From Microbacterium testaceum StLB037 (GTDB lineage: Bacteria; Actinomycetota; Actinomycetes; Actinomycetales; Microbacteriaceae): a stretch of 64,000 nucleotides of DNA. The notes beneath the pieces were generated by a model. The model did no database searches. It worked only from the letters and a program-made list of their open reading frames with translations, and was not told where the DNA came from. The stretch covers positions 496,001 to 560,000 of the forward strand of contig NC_015125.1 of the NCBI RefSeq assembly GCF_000202635.1, read 5' to 3'. Numbering within the stretch: the stretch's first letter is position 1; each line of letters opens with the position of its first letter. A program made the position numbers and the translations under genes. Shown piece after piece: positions 33,494 to 41,907 of the stretch.

Positions 33494-36003
33494 CGGCGAC
33501 CCTCCCATGCAGTTCTCGCCAGGGCGACGATCTCACGGCGCGATGCGTCCGGAAGGTAGGCGCGGCCGACGGCGGCACCGATGGACGGAAGCTGCAGGGG
33601 GTCGCGGTACGCGAGCGAGAGCTGCCGGTAGCGGGGGCGGAACTTGCCCTTGAAGCGGAACAGCGACGCGAACCCGTACGCGGGCTCGAGCACCTCGGCC
33701 AGCCATCGCAGGAGCGCCCGCAGCGGAGCGGGATCCCCGTCGGCCGGCTCGTCGGGATCGTCGGCGAGAGGCGCACCCGACAGGCTGAGCACCGTGGCGC
33801 CCTCCTCCTGCAGCTGCAGGGCCGCTTTGGCGATGAGGAACTCCATCATCCCGTTCGGTCCCTCGGCCCGACGCCGCATGAAGTCGAGGGTCCACCCGGT
33901 CAGCTCACCGTCGGTCCAGCTCGGCATCCAGCTCGTGACCGCCTCGATCCGGTCGTCGGGACCGACGGCCAGGAGCAGACGCACGTCGCGGTCGCGCAGC
34001 TCCTCGAGCGATCCGAGGGTGAAGCCCATCTCGGGGAGCGCGCGGTCGGCCACCCATTCCTCGTCGATCGCGACCACCTGAGACGCCTGGGAAACGGTCA
34101 GCTCGTGCCAGCGGGTCCACACGGCGGTGTATCCCTCGCGTTCGGCGCGCGTGAGAGGCTGGCGCACCTTCTGCCAGGCCTTGCCCGCGAAGGTGAGGCC
34201 GGGAAGGTCCATCACCGTCTCGACGCCGACGGGGATCTGCCGCCAGCCGAGGTCGCTCAGGTCGGCCGCCGTCTCCGCATGGATGCTGTAGAACGCGGGG
34301 ATCCACCCGTGTTCGAGGCAGAAGTCCGTGAAGCCTCGCAGCGCCTCCGGGCGACCGCCGGGCGGGGTCAGCGGATCTGCGACCGCCAGTGCCACGTCCC
34401 CGACGAGACGGTACGCGATCGCACTCTCCCGGTCGGCCGACGACCAGTGACGGTTCCCCGCCCACGTGCCCAGGAAGCCGAGCGTGTCGCTCCCCCGTCG
34501 CAGCAGCGTCCGATAGAGCGTGTCGTCGTCGGCATCCGGACGCTGCACGCGGCGATACAGCCACAGGATCGCCGCGATCACGATCGCCCAGAAGAGCACC
34601 CCGGTCCATTGGTAGGCGAACAGGGCCACCCCGTGGTGCGGGAATCCCGAGGCGCCGGGGGTGGTGTACGAGGGCGGGAAGAACCGGCGCAGGGTGAGGC
34701 CCAACATGTCGATGACCGAGATGTCGCGGTCGAACGCACGTCGCCCCAGTTCCTCGGTGACGAAGAATCCCGACCCGATCGCGACGAAGGCGACGCCGAT
34801 GACGATCGCGACCGTCCGCGCCGCGCGCCGCGTCGCCCGCACCGGGAACCGATGCCGGGCGATCACGAGGGCCCCCGCCAGCATGAGGGGGATGACGACG
34901 GATGCCAGCGCCCACAGCACGTACTCGGCCCCGCTCCCGTCGACCCACGGGTCGATGCGCAGACGTCCGTTGGTCAGCGAGACGAGGGGCGTGATCCCGG
35001 ATGCCACGAGGGTGAGCACCGCGAGGATGAGCGCCGATCGACGGCCCTGCCGAAGACCCCACGCGGCGATCAGCATGAGGACGAGGGGAACGATCGCCAG
35101 CAGGGCCGGCCCCAGTCCCCGCGTCATGAGCAACGCGATCTGTTCGTTGCAGACCGCCTCGGTGAGCGTGTCGCACCGCGCGAGCAGGGCGTCGTCGTAC
35201 TGCGTGTACGCGTCGACGACGAGCGAGAGCGGCCCGCGCCCGCCGCCGCTGATGAGGGCGACGAGGGGCCCGCTACCGACCACGGCCACCATGAGCGCGA
35301 GGAGCGTGCGCGTCTCGCGGGTGGAGCTGCGATGCCAGGACCGGCGCTCGATGCCCCGGGCGAGCACGGCCCCGACGACGAGTCCGATGGCCGCCGTGAT
35401 GATGCGGTACCACGAGTCGGCGTCGCCGGCGTAGAGGGCGAAGAGCGCGAGGAGCGCGAACCCGACCAACCGCAGGCGTCGACGCCACAGGGTGAGGGCG
35501 AAGGCGCTGGCCACCATCACGACCCCGGCGATCGGTGTCGTGGGGTCGAGGACGGGCACCTCGGCGGCGACGACCGGCCGGAGATCGGTCACCGACCATA
35601 CGGCCGCGTGCATCCCGACGCCCGCGAGCAGACCGACGACGCCGATGACCAGGTACAGGATGCCGGTCCGCCGGGACCCGAGCAGCCGTTCGGCCGCGGC
35701 GAGCACCGTGAGGGCGAGCACGATCGAGGTGATCGCGTCGACCGGGGAATCCGGGACGAACAGCGCGGTCGCGATCGTCCACCATCGCCCGGAGGCGAAG
35801 GTGGCGAGCGGACCCGCGCCCCAGATGAGGGCGTCCTCCCCCCACAGGGTGCCCGTGGCCGCCGCGGATGCCGTGATCAGGATCGCGACGCAGACCGCGA
35901 CCGGGTTGGCACGCAGGAACCCGGCCAGGGCCGCCGCCACGGCGCGCGGGTCGACGCGCAGCCGGGAGCGCCGCGGCGGAGAGGAGGGTGGAGCGTCGGA
36001 CAT
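33490..36003 (-). CDS. MprF/LysX-like DUF2156 aminoacyl-phospholipid synthase with membrane domain, 837 aa
   Basis: The N-terminal half (about 1-480) contains around a dozen membrane helices. The C-terminal DUF2156 domain (about 490-815) has the GNAT-like fold of tRNA-dependent aminoacyl-phosphatidylglycerol synthases, with segments NRHWSSADRESAIAYR, VGDVALAVADPLTP, the GWTLDFMRRRAEGPNGMMEFLIAKAA helix and LFRFKGKFRPRYRQLSLAY. Members transfer Lys, Ala or Arg from tRNA to lipid head groups, lowering surface charge and raising resistance to cationic peptides. There is no fused lysyl-tRNA synthetase. Its stop overlaps the esterase start. TAGCCT at 36013-36018 lies ten bases upstream of the ATG. 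Confidence 0.87.
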   Translation of the reverse strand: MSDAPPSSPPRRSRLRVDPRAVAAALAGFLRANPVAVCVAILITASAAATGTLWGEDALIWGAGPLATFASGRWWTIATALFVPDSPVDAITSIVLALTVLAAAERLLGSRRTGILYLVIGVVGLLAGVGMHAAVWSVTDLRPVVAAEVPVLDPTTPIAGVVMVASAFALTLWRRRLRLVGFALLALFALYAGDADSWYRIITAAIGLVVGAVLARGIERRSWHRSSTRETRTLLALMVAVVGSGPLVALISGGGRGPLSLVVDAYTQYDDALLARCDTLTEAVCNEQIALLMTRGLGPALLAIVPLVLMLIAAWGLRQGRRSALILAVLTLVASGITPLVSLTNGRLRIDPWVDGSGAEYVLWALASVVIPLMLAGALVIARHRFPVRATRRAARTVAIVIGVAFVAIGSGFFVTEELGRRAFDRDISVIDMLGLTLRRFFPPSYTTPGASGFPHHGVALFAYQWTGVLFWAIVIAAILWLYRRVQRPDADDDTLYRTLLRRGSDTLGFLGTWAGNRHWSSADRESAIAYRLVGDVALAVADPLTPPGGRPEALRGFTDFCLEHGWIPAFYSIHAETAADLSDLGWRQIPVGVETVMDLPGLTFAGKAWQKVRQPLTRAEREGYTAVWTRWHELTVSQASQVVAIDEEWVADRALPEMGFTLGSLEELRDRDVRLLLAVGPDDRIEAVTSWMPSWTDGELTGWTLDFMRRRAEGPNGMMEFLIAKAALQLQEEGATVLSLSGAPLADDPDEPADGDPAPLRALLRWLAEVLEPAYGFASLFRFKGKFRPRYRQLSLAYRDPLQLPSIGAAVGRAYLPDASRREIVALARTAWEGRR

Positions 36004-36041
36004 CGCGAGGAGAGGCTACGGGGCGACCCTATGAGGTTCGC

Positions 36042-37352
36042 TCAGTACCAGATGTCCAGGAGCGGGGTGACCTCGGGTGTGAAGGCCGCGTCCACGGCGG
36101 CCTGGCTTTCCCGCGGCCCGCGCACGAGCCCCGCCGCGGCGAGGTCGCGCACACGGACGCCGCCCAGCAGGAGCGAGCCCAGCGCCCCGACGGTCATCTC
36201 GAGGTCCACGGCCCGGTCCTCCGGCGCCCGCTCGACGACGGCGGACCCGTCGACGTCGATGCGGACGTTCCACGCGCCGTCCGCGAAGCCGAGGGGGTCC
36301 TCCACCCGCAGGACGACGTCGAGGGCCCGGGCGTAACGCCGTGCGCTCAGCGCCGCCGGCACGTCGAGGACGCGCAGCCAGTGGTGGTCGGTCGGCGTCA
36401 CGGTCACCGCGCGACGGTCGGCGATCATCCACTGCACGGGCGGGGTCGTCGGCTGCAGCGACGCTTTCACCTCGCCGACGAGATCGTGCTCGATCGCGAA
36501 GCGCCACAGCGCCGCGGTCGCCTCGTCACCGTCGGCGAAGAGCGCGCGGACCGTCAACACGTGCGGGGAGAAATCGCCGTGGGGACCCGAGTCGAGCGTG
36601 TAGACGAGGATGCCCCGTTCCTCGCCCGCGGTGTCGCGGTAGGACACGGCGCGCACCTTCTTCGCATCCTTTGCGTCGGGGGTGAGCCCGGCCACGCCGC
36701 GCCAGCGCCCCTCCCAGCCGGGCACCGCGCCCGGGCGCTCGACGCGCACGCGCTCGTGCACGCGGCTCAGGCGCTCGGGCAGGCTCTCGGGCGACACGAA
36801 GTCGAGCCGGCCCGGGGCGACCGGACCGGTCCAGCGTGCCCGCCGCGTGTCGACCACGACATCGGATGCCCACACGGCGGGAGAGAACCCCCACCGTCCG
36901 TAGATCGTCGCCTCGGTCACGGTGAGCCCGGCGAGAGCGAATCCCGCGGCTGCCGCGGTGCGCAGCTCTCCCGTGAGCATCGCCCGCGCGATGCCGCGGC
37001 GTCGATGGGTGGGAGCCACGGTGACGGCGCTGATCGACCAGAGCGGGATCGTACGCCCGGGCGAGACGGTCAGCTCCGTGGGCCACGAGTCGACCGTCGC
37101 CACCGGGGAGTCAGGATCGATGCCCGCGCGATCGAAGACGCCGGTCAGGCGACGCGGGGTCAGGGCGCGACGCGCACTCTCGACCTCATCCGCCGAGGGC
37201 TCTTCGCCGAGGAAGCCTCGGGACACCGCGCGGAGGAACGGCTCGAAGGCCGCGTCATCCGCCGACACCAGGGTGTACTCGAGGCCGGTGGCCTGCAGAT
37301 CGGCGGCGGAGGTGGCATCCAGGGCGAGCGTGCGCGTGTCGGTGGTGGGCAT
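36042..37352 (-). CDS. Eis-type GNAT N-acetyltransferase, 436 aa
   Basis: This resembles the enhanced intracellular survival (Eis) family: two GNAT domains and a C-terminal sterol-carrier-like domain. The acetyl-CoA loop is VAPTHRRRGIARAML. The catalytic Tyr is in ATIYGRWGFS. The sterol-carrier part holds VVLRVEDPLGFADG, and the chain ends in an aromatic residue (DIWY), whose carboxylate acts as base in Eis. The family acetylates aminoglycosides and various amines; the natural substrate is unknown. TAGGCT ends seven bases before the ATG with no ribosome binding site. Confidence 0.88.
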   Translation of the reverse strand: MPTTDTRTLALDATSAADLQATGLEYTLVSADDAAFEPFLRAVSRGFLGEEPSADEVESARRALTPRRLTGVFDRAGIDPDSPVATVDSWPTELTVSPGRTIPLWSISAVTVAPTHRRRGIARAMLTGELRTAAAAGFALAGLTVTEATIYGRWGFSPAVWASDVVVDTRRARWTGPVAPGRLDFVSPESLPERLSRVHERVRVERPGAVPGWEGRWRGVAGLTPDAKDAKKVRAVSYRDTAGEERGILVYTLDSGPHGDFSPHVLTVRALFADGDEATAALWRFAIEHDLVGEVKASLQPTTPPVQWMIADRRAVTVTPTDHHWLRVLDVPAALSARRYARALDVVLRVEDPLGFADGAWNVRIDVDGSAVVERAPEDRAVDLEMTVGALGSLLLGGVRVRDLAAAGLVRGPRESQAAVDAAFTPEVTPLLDIWY

Positions 37353-37358
37353 GACCCC

Positions 37359-37364
37359 AGCCTA
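37359..37364 (-). promoter_or_regulatory. -10 element of the Eis-type gene (leaderless)
   Basis: TAGGCT on the minus strand ends seven bases before the ATG at 37352. Confidence 0.5.
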
Positions 37365-37385
37365 CGGATCGACGGCGCCGCCTCG

Positions 37386-37628
37386 TCAGTGGGCTGCTTG
37401 CACCGAGCGCAGTCGAGCGAGCACCTGGTCGCGCAGCTCCTCGGGCGCGGTCTCCTTGCACGCGCGCGCGACCACCTCGGTCAGCGTCCGCGCGACGAGC
37501 GCCTCGTCCTGGCATCCGGGGCAGTTCTCGAGGTGCTCACGGATGTCACGGTGCTGGGTCTTGCAGACCTCGTTGCGGAGGTACTCCTCCAGGTCGCGCC
37601 GTGCCTGGTCGCAGCCGCAGTCGCTCAT
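37386..37628 (-). CDS. rsrA: zinc-binding anti-sigma factor (RsrA/RshA type), 80 aa
   Basis: A small cytoplasmic redox-sensitive anti-sigma factor of the ZAS family. The HxxxCxxC motif is HLENCPGC (His32, Cys36, Cys39), with further cysteines at 4, 6 and 22; in RsrA, oxidation of such thiols releases zinc and frees SigR. The ATG at 37628 overlaps the sigma-factor stop by four bases, giving coupled synthesis. Gene order sigma then anti-sigma is the usual one. Confidence 0.9.
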   Translation of the reverse strand: MSDCGCDQARRDLEEYLRNEVCKTQHRDIREHLENCPGCQDEALVARTLTEVVARACKETAPEELRDQVLARLRSVQAAH

Positions 37629-38311
37629 TTCTTCTCTCCCGTCGCGGCCTGGAAGCCGCGTTCCTTGGCGTAGTCCGACAGCAGGTCGCGCAGCAGCCGT
37701 CGGCCGCGGTGCAGACGGCTCATGACCGTGCCGATCGGTGTCTTCATGATGTCGGCGATCTCTTGATAGGCGAAGCCCTCCACGTCGGCGAGGTAAACCG
37801 CCAGTCGGAAGTCTTCGGGGATCGACTGCAACGCGTCCTTCACCACCGAGGCGGGCATGTGGTCGATGGCCTCGGCCTCCGCCGAGCGGGCGCTCGTCGC
37901 GGTCGTCGACTCCGCACCGCCGAGTTGCCAGTCCTCGAGGTCGTCGATCGCGCTCTGGTAGGGCTCCCGCTGCTTCTTGCGATACGTGTTGATGTACGTG
38001 TTCGTGAGGATCCGGTACAGCCACGCCTTGAGATTGGTGCCCTGCGTGAACGTCGCCCACGACCCGTAGGCCTTGACGAACGTCTCTTGCACGAGGTCGG
38101 CCGCGTCGGCGGGGTTGCGCGTCATGCGCATCGCCGCCGCGTACAGCTGGTCCATGAAGGGCAGCGCCTGCTCTTCGAACTGCGCGCGGGGCTCCGCCAC
38201 CGGCGGGAGGGTGTCTGCCGTGTCGTCCATTACGCGCCAGTCTACGTCGGGCGTGTCGACGACCATCGGGATGGTCGGCTGCACGCCGGAGCGCTCGAGA
38301 AGTGCGGTCAC
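37625..38311 (-). CDS. sigR: ECF sigma factor, SigR/SigH type, 228 aa
   Basis: A group-IV sigma factor for disulfide and heat stress. Region 2 spans about residues 50-115 ([36 protein letters not shown]). Region 4 spans about 158-215 ([23 protein letters not shown], then the [15 protein letters not shown] recognition helix). The gene starts with GTG at 38311; an internal ATG at 38230 would remove a poorly conserved N-terminal stretch and cannot be excluded. A strong match to the SigR promoter consensus lies upstream, so it should activate its own transcription. Confidence 0.9.
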   Translation of the reverse strand: MTALLERSGVQPTIPMVVDTPDVDWRVMDDTADTLPPVAEPRAQFEEQALPFMDQLYAAAMRMTRNPADAADLVQETFVKAYGSWATFTQGTNLKAWLYRILTNTYINTYRKKQREPYQSAIDDLEDWQLGGAESTTATSARSAEAEAIDHMPASVVKDALQSIPEDFRLAVYLADVEGFAYQEIADIMKTPIGTVMSRLHRGRRLLRDLLSDYAKERGFQAATGEKK

Positions 38312-38328
38312 GTGTCGTCCCCTTTCAG

Positions 38329-38334
38329 TAGGCT
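38329..38334 (+). promoter_or_regulatory. -10 element of aroA
   Basis: TAGGCT ends nine bases before the aroA ATG, implying a leader of only two or three bases. Confidence 0.4.
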
Positions 38335-38337
38335 AAG

Positions 38338-38363
38338 AACCGATGACACGTCTCGGGTATTCC
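38338..38363 (-). promoter_or_regulatory. SigR-type autoregulatory promoter of sigR
   Basis: On the minus strand GGAAT (38359-38363) and GTT (38338-38340) are separated by exactly 18 bases, matching the SigR/SigH consensus GGAAT-N18-GTT. The predicted start is about 20 bases upstream of the sigR GTG. The element overlaps the start codon and first codons of divergent aroA. Confidence 0.75.
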
Positions 38364-39692
38364 CCTTCCGCCGCCACTCCCCGTGGGGCGTGGAACGCGC
38401 CCGTCGCCGACGGAGCGGTGGATGCCACTGTCACGGTGCCCGGCTCCAAGTCCCTCACCAACCGCGAACTCGTGCTCGCCGCGATCGCCGACGGCCCCGG
38501 CATGCTGCACGCTCCCCTGCACTCCGACGACTCCGTCCGCATGGTCGAGGCGCTGCGCGCCCTCGGCGTGGGCATCGAAGAGGTGGCGACCGACTCCCCC
38601 TTCGGCCCCGACCTGCTCGTCACCCCGCCCGCGTCGTTCGCGGGCGACACCACGGTCGACTGCGGACAAGCCGGAACCGTCATGCGGTTCGTCGCGCCCC
38701 TCGCGGGACTCGCCCGGGGCGACGTCGCGGTCACGGCCCACGAGAGCGCCCTCCACCGCCCGATGGGCGCGATGATCTCGGCTCTGCGCGACGTCGGCGT
38801 CGACATCGACGACGGCGGTCACTGGGCGCTGCCGTTCACCGTCCGCGGGCACGGCCACGTGCGCGGCGGCGAGGTCGAGATCGACGCCAGCCAGTCGAGT
38901 CAGTTCGTCTCGGGGCTGCTGCTGGCCGCTCCGCGCTTCGACGTCGGCCTGCACCTGCGCCACGTCGGCTCGCGGCTGCCGAGCATCCCGCACATCGACA
39001 TGACGGTCGAGGCCCTCGGCCACCGCGGCATCCACGTCGAGCGTCCGTCGGTCGGCGAATGGATCGTCCCGGCCGGCCCCGTTCGCGCGAAAGACGTCGC
39101 GATCGAGCCCGACCTCTCCAACGCCGCCCCCTTCCTCGCCGCGGCGATGGTCACGGGCGGAACGGTCTCCGTCACCGGATGGCCCCTGCACAGCACGCAG
39201 CCCGGTGCCCTGCTCGCCGACATCCTCAGCGAGATGGGTGCGCGCGTCAGCCGCCGCGGCGGAACGCTCACCGTCTCCGCGGGAGACCGGATCGTGGGCC
39301 TCGAGCTCGACCTCTCCGCGACGGGAGAACTCGCCCCGACGCTCTTCGGGCTCGCGGCGTTCGCCGACGGCCCGACCACACTGCACGGCATCGGCCACAT
39401 CCGCGGGCACGAGACCGACCGCATCGCGGCTCTGGTGGGCAACCTGCGCTCGCTCGGCGGCGAGGCGCACGAGCTCGAAGACGGCATCCGCATCGTGCCG
39501 CAGCCGCTGCGCGGCGGCGAGTGGAAGGCCCACCACGACCACCGCCTCGCCACGACGGGTGCGCTCATCGGTCTGCGCGTCCCCGGCGTCGAGATCGACG
39601 ACATCGGCACGACGGCCAAGACCCTCCCGCAGTTCGCCGGCCTCTGGCGCACCATGCTGGGCCTGGACGAGGACGCGGATGCCACGCGCTGA
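38343..39692 (+). CDS. aroA: 3-phosphoshikimate 1-carboxyvinyltransferase (EPSP synthase), 449 aa
   Basis: The penultimate step of chorismate synthesis: PEP plus shikimate-3-phosphate gives EPSP. The inverse alpha/beta barrel motifs are all present: VPGSKSLTNRELVLAA at the N-terminus, DCGQAGTVMRFVAPLAGLARG, the Q in SQSSQFVSGLLLAAP, the EPDLSNAAPFLAAA region, and HDHRLATTGALIGL near the C-terminus. The length is normal. It is nearly leaderless. rsgA and bcp follow on the same strand with short spacing, so the three may be cotranscribed. Its start overlaps the sigR promoter. Confidence 0.95.
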   Translation: MTRLGYSPSAATPRGAWNAPVADGAVDATVTVPGSKSLTNRELVLAAIADGPGMLHAPLHSDDSVRMVEALRALGVGIEEVATDSPFGPDLLVTPPASFAGDTTVDCGQAGTVMRFVAPLAGLARGDVAVTAHESALHRPMGAMISALRDVGVDIDDGGHWALPFTVRGHGHVRGGEVEIDASQSSQFVSGLLLAAPRFDVGLHLRHVGSRLPSIPHIDMTVEALGHRGIHVERPSVGEWIVPAGPVRAKDVAIEPDLSNAAPFLAAAMVTGGTVSVTGWPLHSTQPGALLADILSEMGARVSRRGGTLTVSAGDRIVGLELDLSATGELAPTLFGLAAFADGPTTLHGIGHIRGHETDRIAALVGNLRSLGGEAHELEDGIRIVPQPLRGGEWKAHHDHRLATTGALIGLRVPGVEIDDIGTTAKTLPQFAGLWRTMLGLDEDADATR

Positions 39693-39707
39693 CGCACGGA
39701 GCGTCGC

Positions 39708-40766
39708 GTGAGCTGGCTCGACGACCCGGACGACGACGATCTCGAGTACGACGAGTCGTCGATCCGGGTCCGCCCGAACCCCAAGGCGAACCGCCCCCGC
39801 ACGAAGCGGCGCCCCGCGCACGCCGACGCGCGGATCGCCCGCGTGCTGGGCGTCGACCGCGGCCGCTACACCGTGCTCCTCGACGAGGACGAGCCGACCG
39901 AGCGCCGCGTCCTCGCCACCCGCGCCCGAGAGCTGCGCAAGCAACCGATCGTCAACGGCGACCGCGCCCGCGTCGTCGGCGACCTCTCGGGAGACGAAGG
40001 GACGCTGGCCCGCATCGTCGGGATCGAGGAGCGCACCTCTCTCTTGCGCCGCAGCGCCGACGACACCGATCAGGTCGAGCGGGTGATCGTCGCCAACGCC
40101 GACCAGATGCTGATCGTGGTCGCGGCGGCCGATCCCGAGCCCCGCGAACGGCTCGTCGACCGGTACCTCGTCGCGGCTCTGGATGCCGGCATCCGCCCCC
40201 TCCTCGTGGTCACCAAGACCGATCTCGCCGACCCGACCGAGTTCCTCTCGCACTTCGACGGCATCGATCTGCGTGTGTTCACCAGCGCGCAGGGCGCGAT
40301 GCCGCTCGACGAGATCGGCGAGGCCATCGCCGGGCACTCCACCGTCTTCGTCGGGCACTCCGGCGTCGGCAAGTCGACGCTCGTGAACGCCCTCACGGGG
40401 TCGGAGCGCGCGATCGGACACGTCAACACGGTCACGGGCCGCGGACGCCACACCTCGTCTTCGGCAGTGTCGCTGCGCTACCGCGGTCCCGCGGGGTCCG
40501 GCTGGGTCATCGACACCCCCGGAGTGCGCTCCTTCGGCCTCGGCCATGTCGATCCCGCCCACGTTCTCGGCGCGTTCACCGACCTCGCCCAGGCCGCGGA
40601 GGACTGCCCGCGCGGCTGCACGCACCTGCCCGATGCCCCGGACTGCGCGATCGCGGAAGCCGTGGCATCCGGTCGCCTGGGTCCGGGGGCCGAGGCCCGC
40701 CTCGACTCCCTCCACCGGTTGCTGACCACGTTCCAGGCCATCGAGCGTTCTAGGCTGGAGGGGTGA
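39708..40766 (+). CDS. rsgA: ribosome small-subunit GTPase, 352 aa
   Basis: A circularly permuted GTPase that acts in late 30S subunit maturation. After an acidic N-terminal extension and an OB-fold comes the permuted order: G4 TKTD (169-172), then G1 GHSGVGKST (216-224), then G3 DTPG (269-272). The C-terminal zinc site has Cys300, Cys304, His306 and Cys313. The start is GTG at 39708, 15 bases after aroA. The stop overlaps the bcp start by four bases (GTGA). Confidence 0.93.
   Translation: MSWLDDPDDDDLEYDESSIRVRPNPKANRPRTKRRPAHADARIARVLGVDRGRYTVLLDEDEPTERRVLATRARELRKQPIVNGDRARVVGDLSGDEGTLARIVGIEERTSLLRRSADDTDQVERVIVANADQMLIVVAAADPEPRERLVDRYLVAALDAGIRPLLVVTKTDLADPTEFLSHFDGIDLRVFTSAQGAMPLDEIGEAIAGHSTVFVGHSGVGKSTLVNALTGSERAIGHVNTVTGRGRHTSSSAVSLRYRGPAGSGWVIDTPGVRSFGLGHVDPAHVLGAFTDLAQAAEDCPRGCTHLPDAPDCAIAEAVASGRLGPGAEARLDSLHRLLTTFQAIERSRLEG
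40751..40756 (+). promoter_or_regulatory. internal -10 element of bcp (leaderless)
   Basis: TAGGCT inside the end of rsgA ends seven bases before the bcp GTG; bcp may be made both from the operon and from its own leaderless transcript. Confidence 0.45.
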
Positions 40767-41233
40767 CGAACCTCGCTAAGGGCGACACCGCCCCCGACTT
40801 CACCCTGCTGGACCAGGACGAGCACCCTGTCTCGCTGAGCGACTTCCGGGGTCGCCGCGTGATCGTGTACTTCTACCCCGCCGCCCAGACGCCGGGGTGC
40901 ACCACGCAGGCCTGCGACTTCCGCGACAGCCTCTCCTCGCTGCAGGGCGCCGGCTACACGGTGCTCGGCGTCTCGCGCGACACCCCCGAGAAGCTGCGCG
41001 CCTTCCGCGACAGCGACGGCCTCACCTTCCCGCTGCTCAGCGATCCCGACCACACGGTCCACGAGGCGTACGGCGCCTGGGGCGAGAAGCAGAACTACGG
41101 CAAGACCGTGACGGGCGTCCTGCGTTCGACCTTCGTGATCGACGAGGACGGCACGATCGTCGAGGCGCAGTACAACGTCAAGGCCACGGGCCACGTCGCG
41201 CGCCTGCGCAAGGCCCTCGGCCTCGCCGCCTAG
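40763..41233 (+). CDS. bcp: thioredoxin-dependent peroxiredoxin, Bcp/PrxQ type, 156 aa
   Basis: Reduces H2O2 and organic peroxides with thioredoxin in the cytoplasm. The peroxidatic Cys46 and resolving Cys51 are in PGCTTQACDFRD, five residues apart as in atypical two-Cys PrxQ; the Thr and Arg of the active site are present (R106 region GVLRSTFVID). An IS5-type element lies directly at the end: the stop codon TAG is formed by TA of the target site plus the first G of the element. Without the insertion the stop would also be TAG, so the protein is unchanged. The apparent native terminator is now about 960 bases away. Confidence 0.94.
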   Translation: MTNLAKGDTAPDFTLLDQDEHPVSLSDFRGRRVIVYFYPAAQTPGCTTQACDFRDSLSSLQGAGYTVLGVSRDTPEKLRAFRDSDGLTFPLLSDPDHTVHEAYGAWGEKQNYGKTVTGVLRSTFVIDEDGTIVEAQYNVKATGHVARLRKALGLAA

Positions 41234-41907
41234 GGCGTGTCTTGTAAATGGCGTAGCCAGGCGATGACGGCGTTGAGGACGACCGCGGCGCGGTAGACGA
41301 TTGCCAGCTTGTCGTAGCGGGTAGCGAGGCCTCGCCATTGTTTGACTCGGCAGAAGCCGCGTTCGATGACGTTGCGGTTGCGGTAGTCGACCGGGTTGTA
41401 GGAGACGGGGCGTCCGCCTCGGGATCCGCGCCGTTTCCGGTGGCCTTGCTGGTCGCGGGGCTCCGGGATCACTGCTTCGATGCCACGGCTGCGAAGGTGG
41501 GCGCGGATCGCTCGGGATGAGTACGCCTTGTCGCCGCGCACTCGATCGGGTCGGGTGCGCGGGCGTCCGACCGGCCGGGTGACGCGGAGTTCGGCCAGCA
41601 GGGGCAGCAGCATCGGCGAGTCGCCCGCTTGTCCGGGGGTGACCAATGTCACCAAGGGCAGTCCATGACCGTCGACGAGCTGGTGAATCTTCGTGGACAG
41701 GCCTCCGCGGGAGCGACCGAAGCCGTGGTCAGGCGGCTCGAGTCGCGGATTCGTGTAATTCGACGAAGCCCCCCGTAACCCGGGAGATGTTCGTCGCGTG
41801 CTGGTGGGCGCGCGCAATCGTGGAGTCCACTGACACCGACCAGTCCACCGCGCCAGCGGTGTCCGCAGCGCTGACCAGTCGGTCGAGCACGACGTCCCAG
41901 GTGCCAT
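41230..41907 (-). CDS. IS5-family transposase, downstream frame (catalytic part)
   Basis: This frame carries the C-terminal two thirds of the DDE domain: EPPDHGFGRSRGGLSTKIH, the second catalytic Asp in GDKAYSSRAIR and the Glu in NVIERGFCRVKQWRGLATRYDK. It is +1 relative to the upstream frame. Similarity to transposases only begins near SSNYTNPR, so the nominal N-terminus (GTG or ATG around 41907) is probably not used and synthesis likely needs a frameshift from the upstream ORF. Its stop codon TAG is completed by flanking target DNA (complement of 41230-41232), outside the element. Confidence 0.85.
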   Translation of the reverse strand: MAPGTSCSTDWSALRTPLARWTGRCQWTPRLRAPTSTRRTSPGLRGASSNYTNPRLEPPDHGFGRSRGGLSTKIHQLVDGHGLPLVTLVTPGQAGDSPMLLPLLAELRVTRPVGRPRTRPDRVRGDKAYSSRAIRAHLRSRGIEAVIPEPRDQQGHRKRRGSRGGRPVSYNPVDYRNRNVIERGFCRVKQWRGLATRYDKLAIVYRAAVVLNAVIAWLRHLQDTP

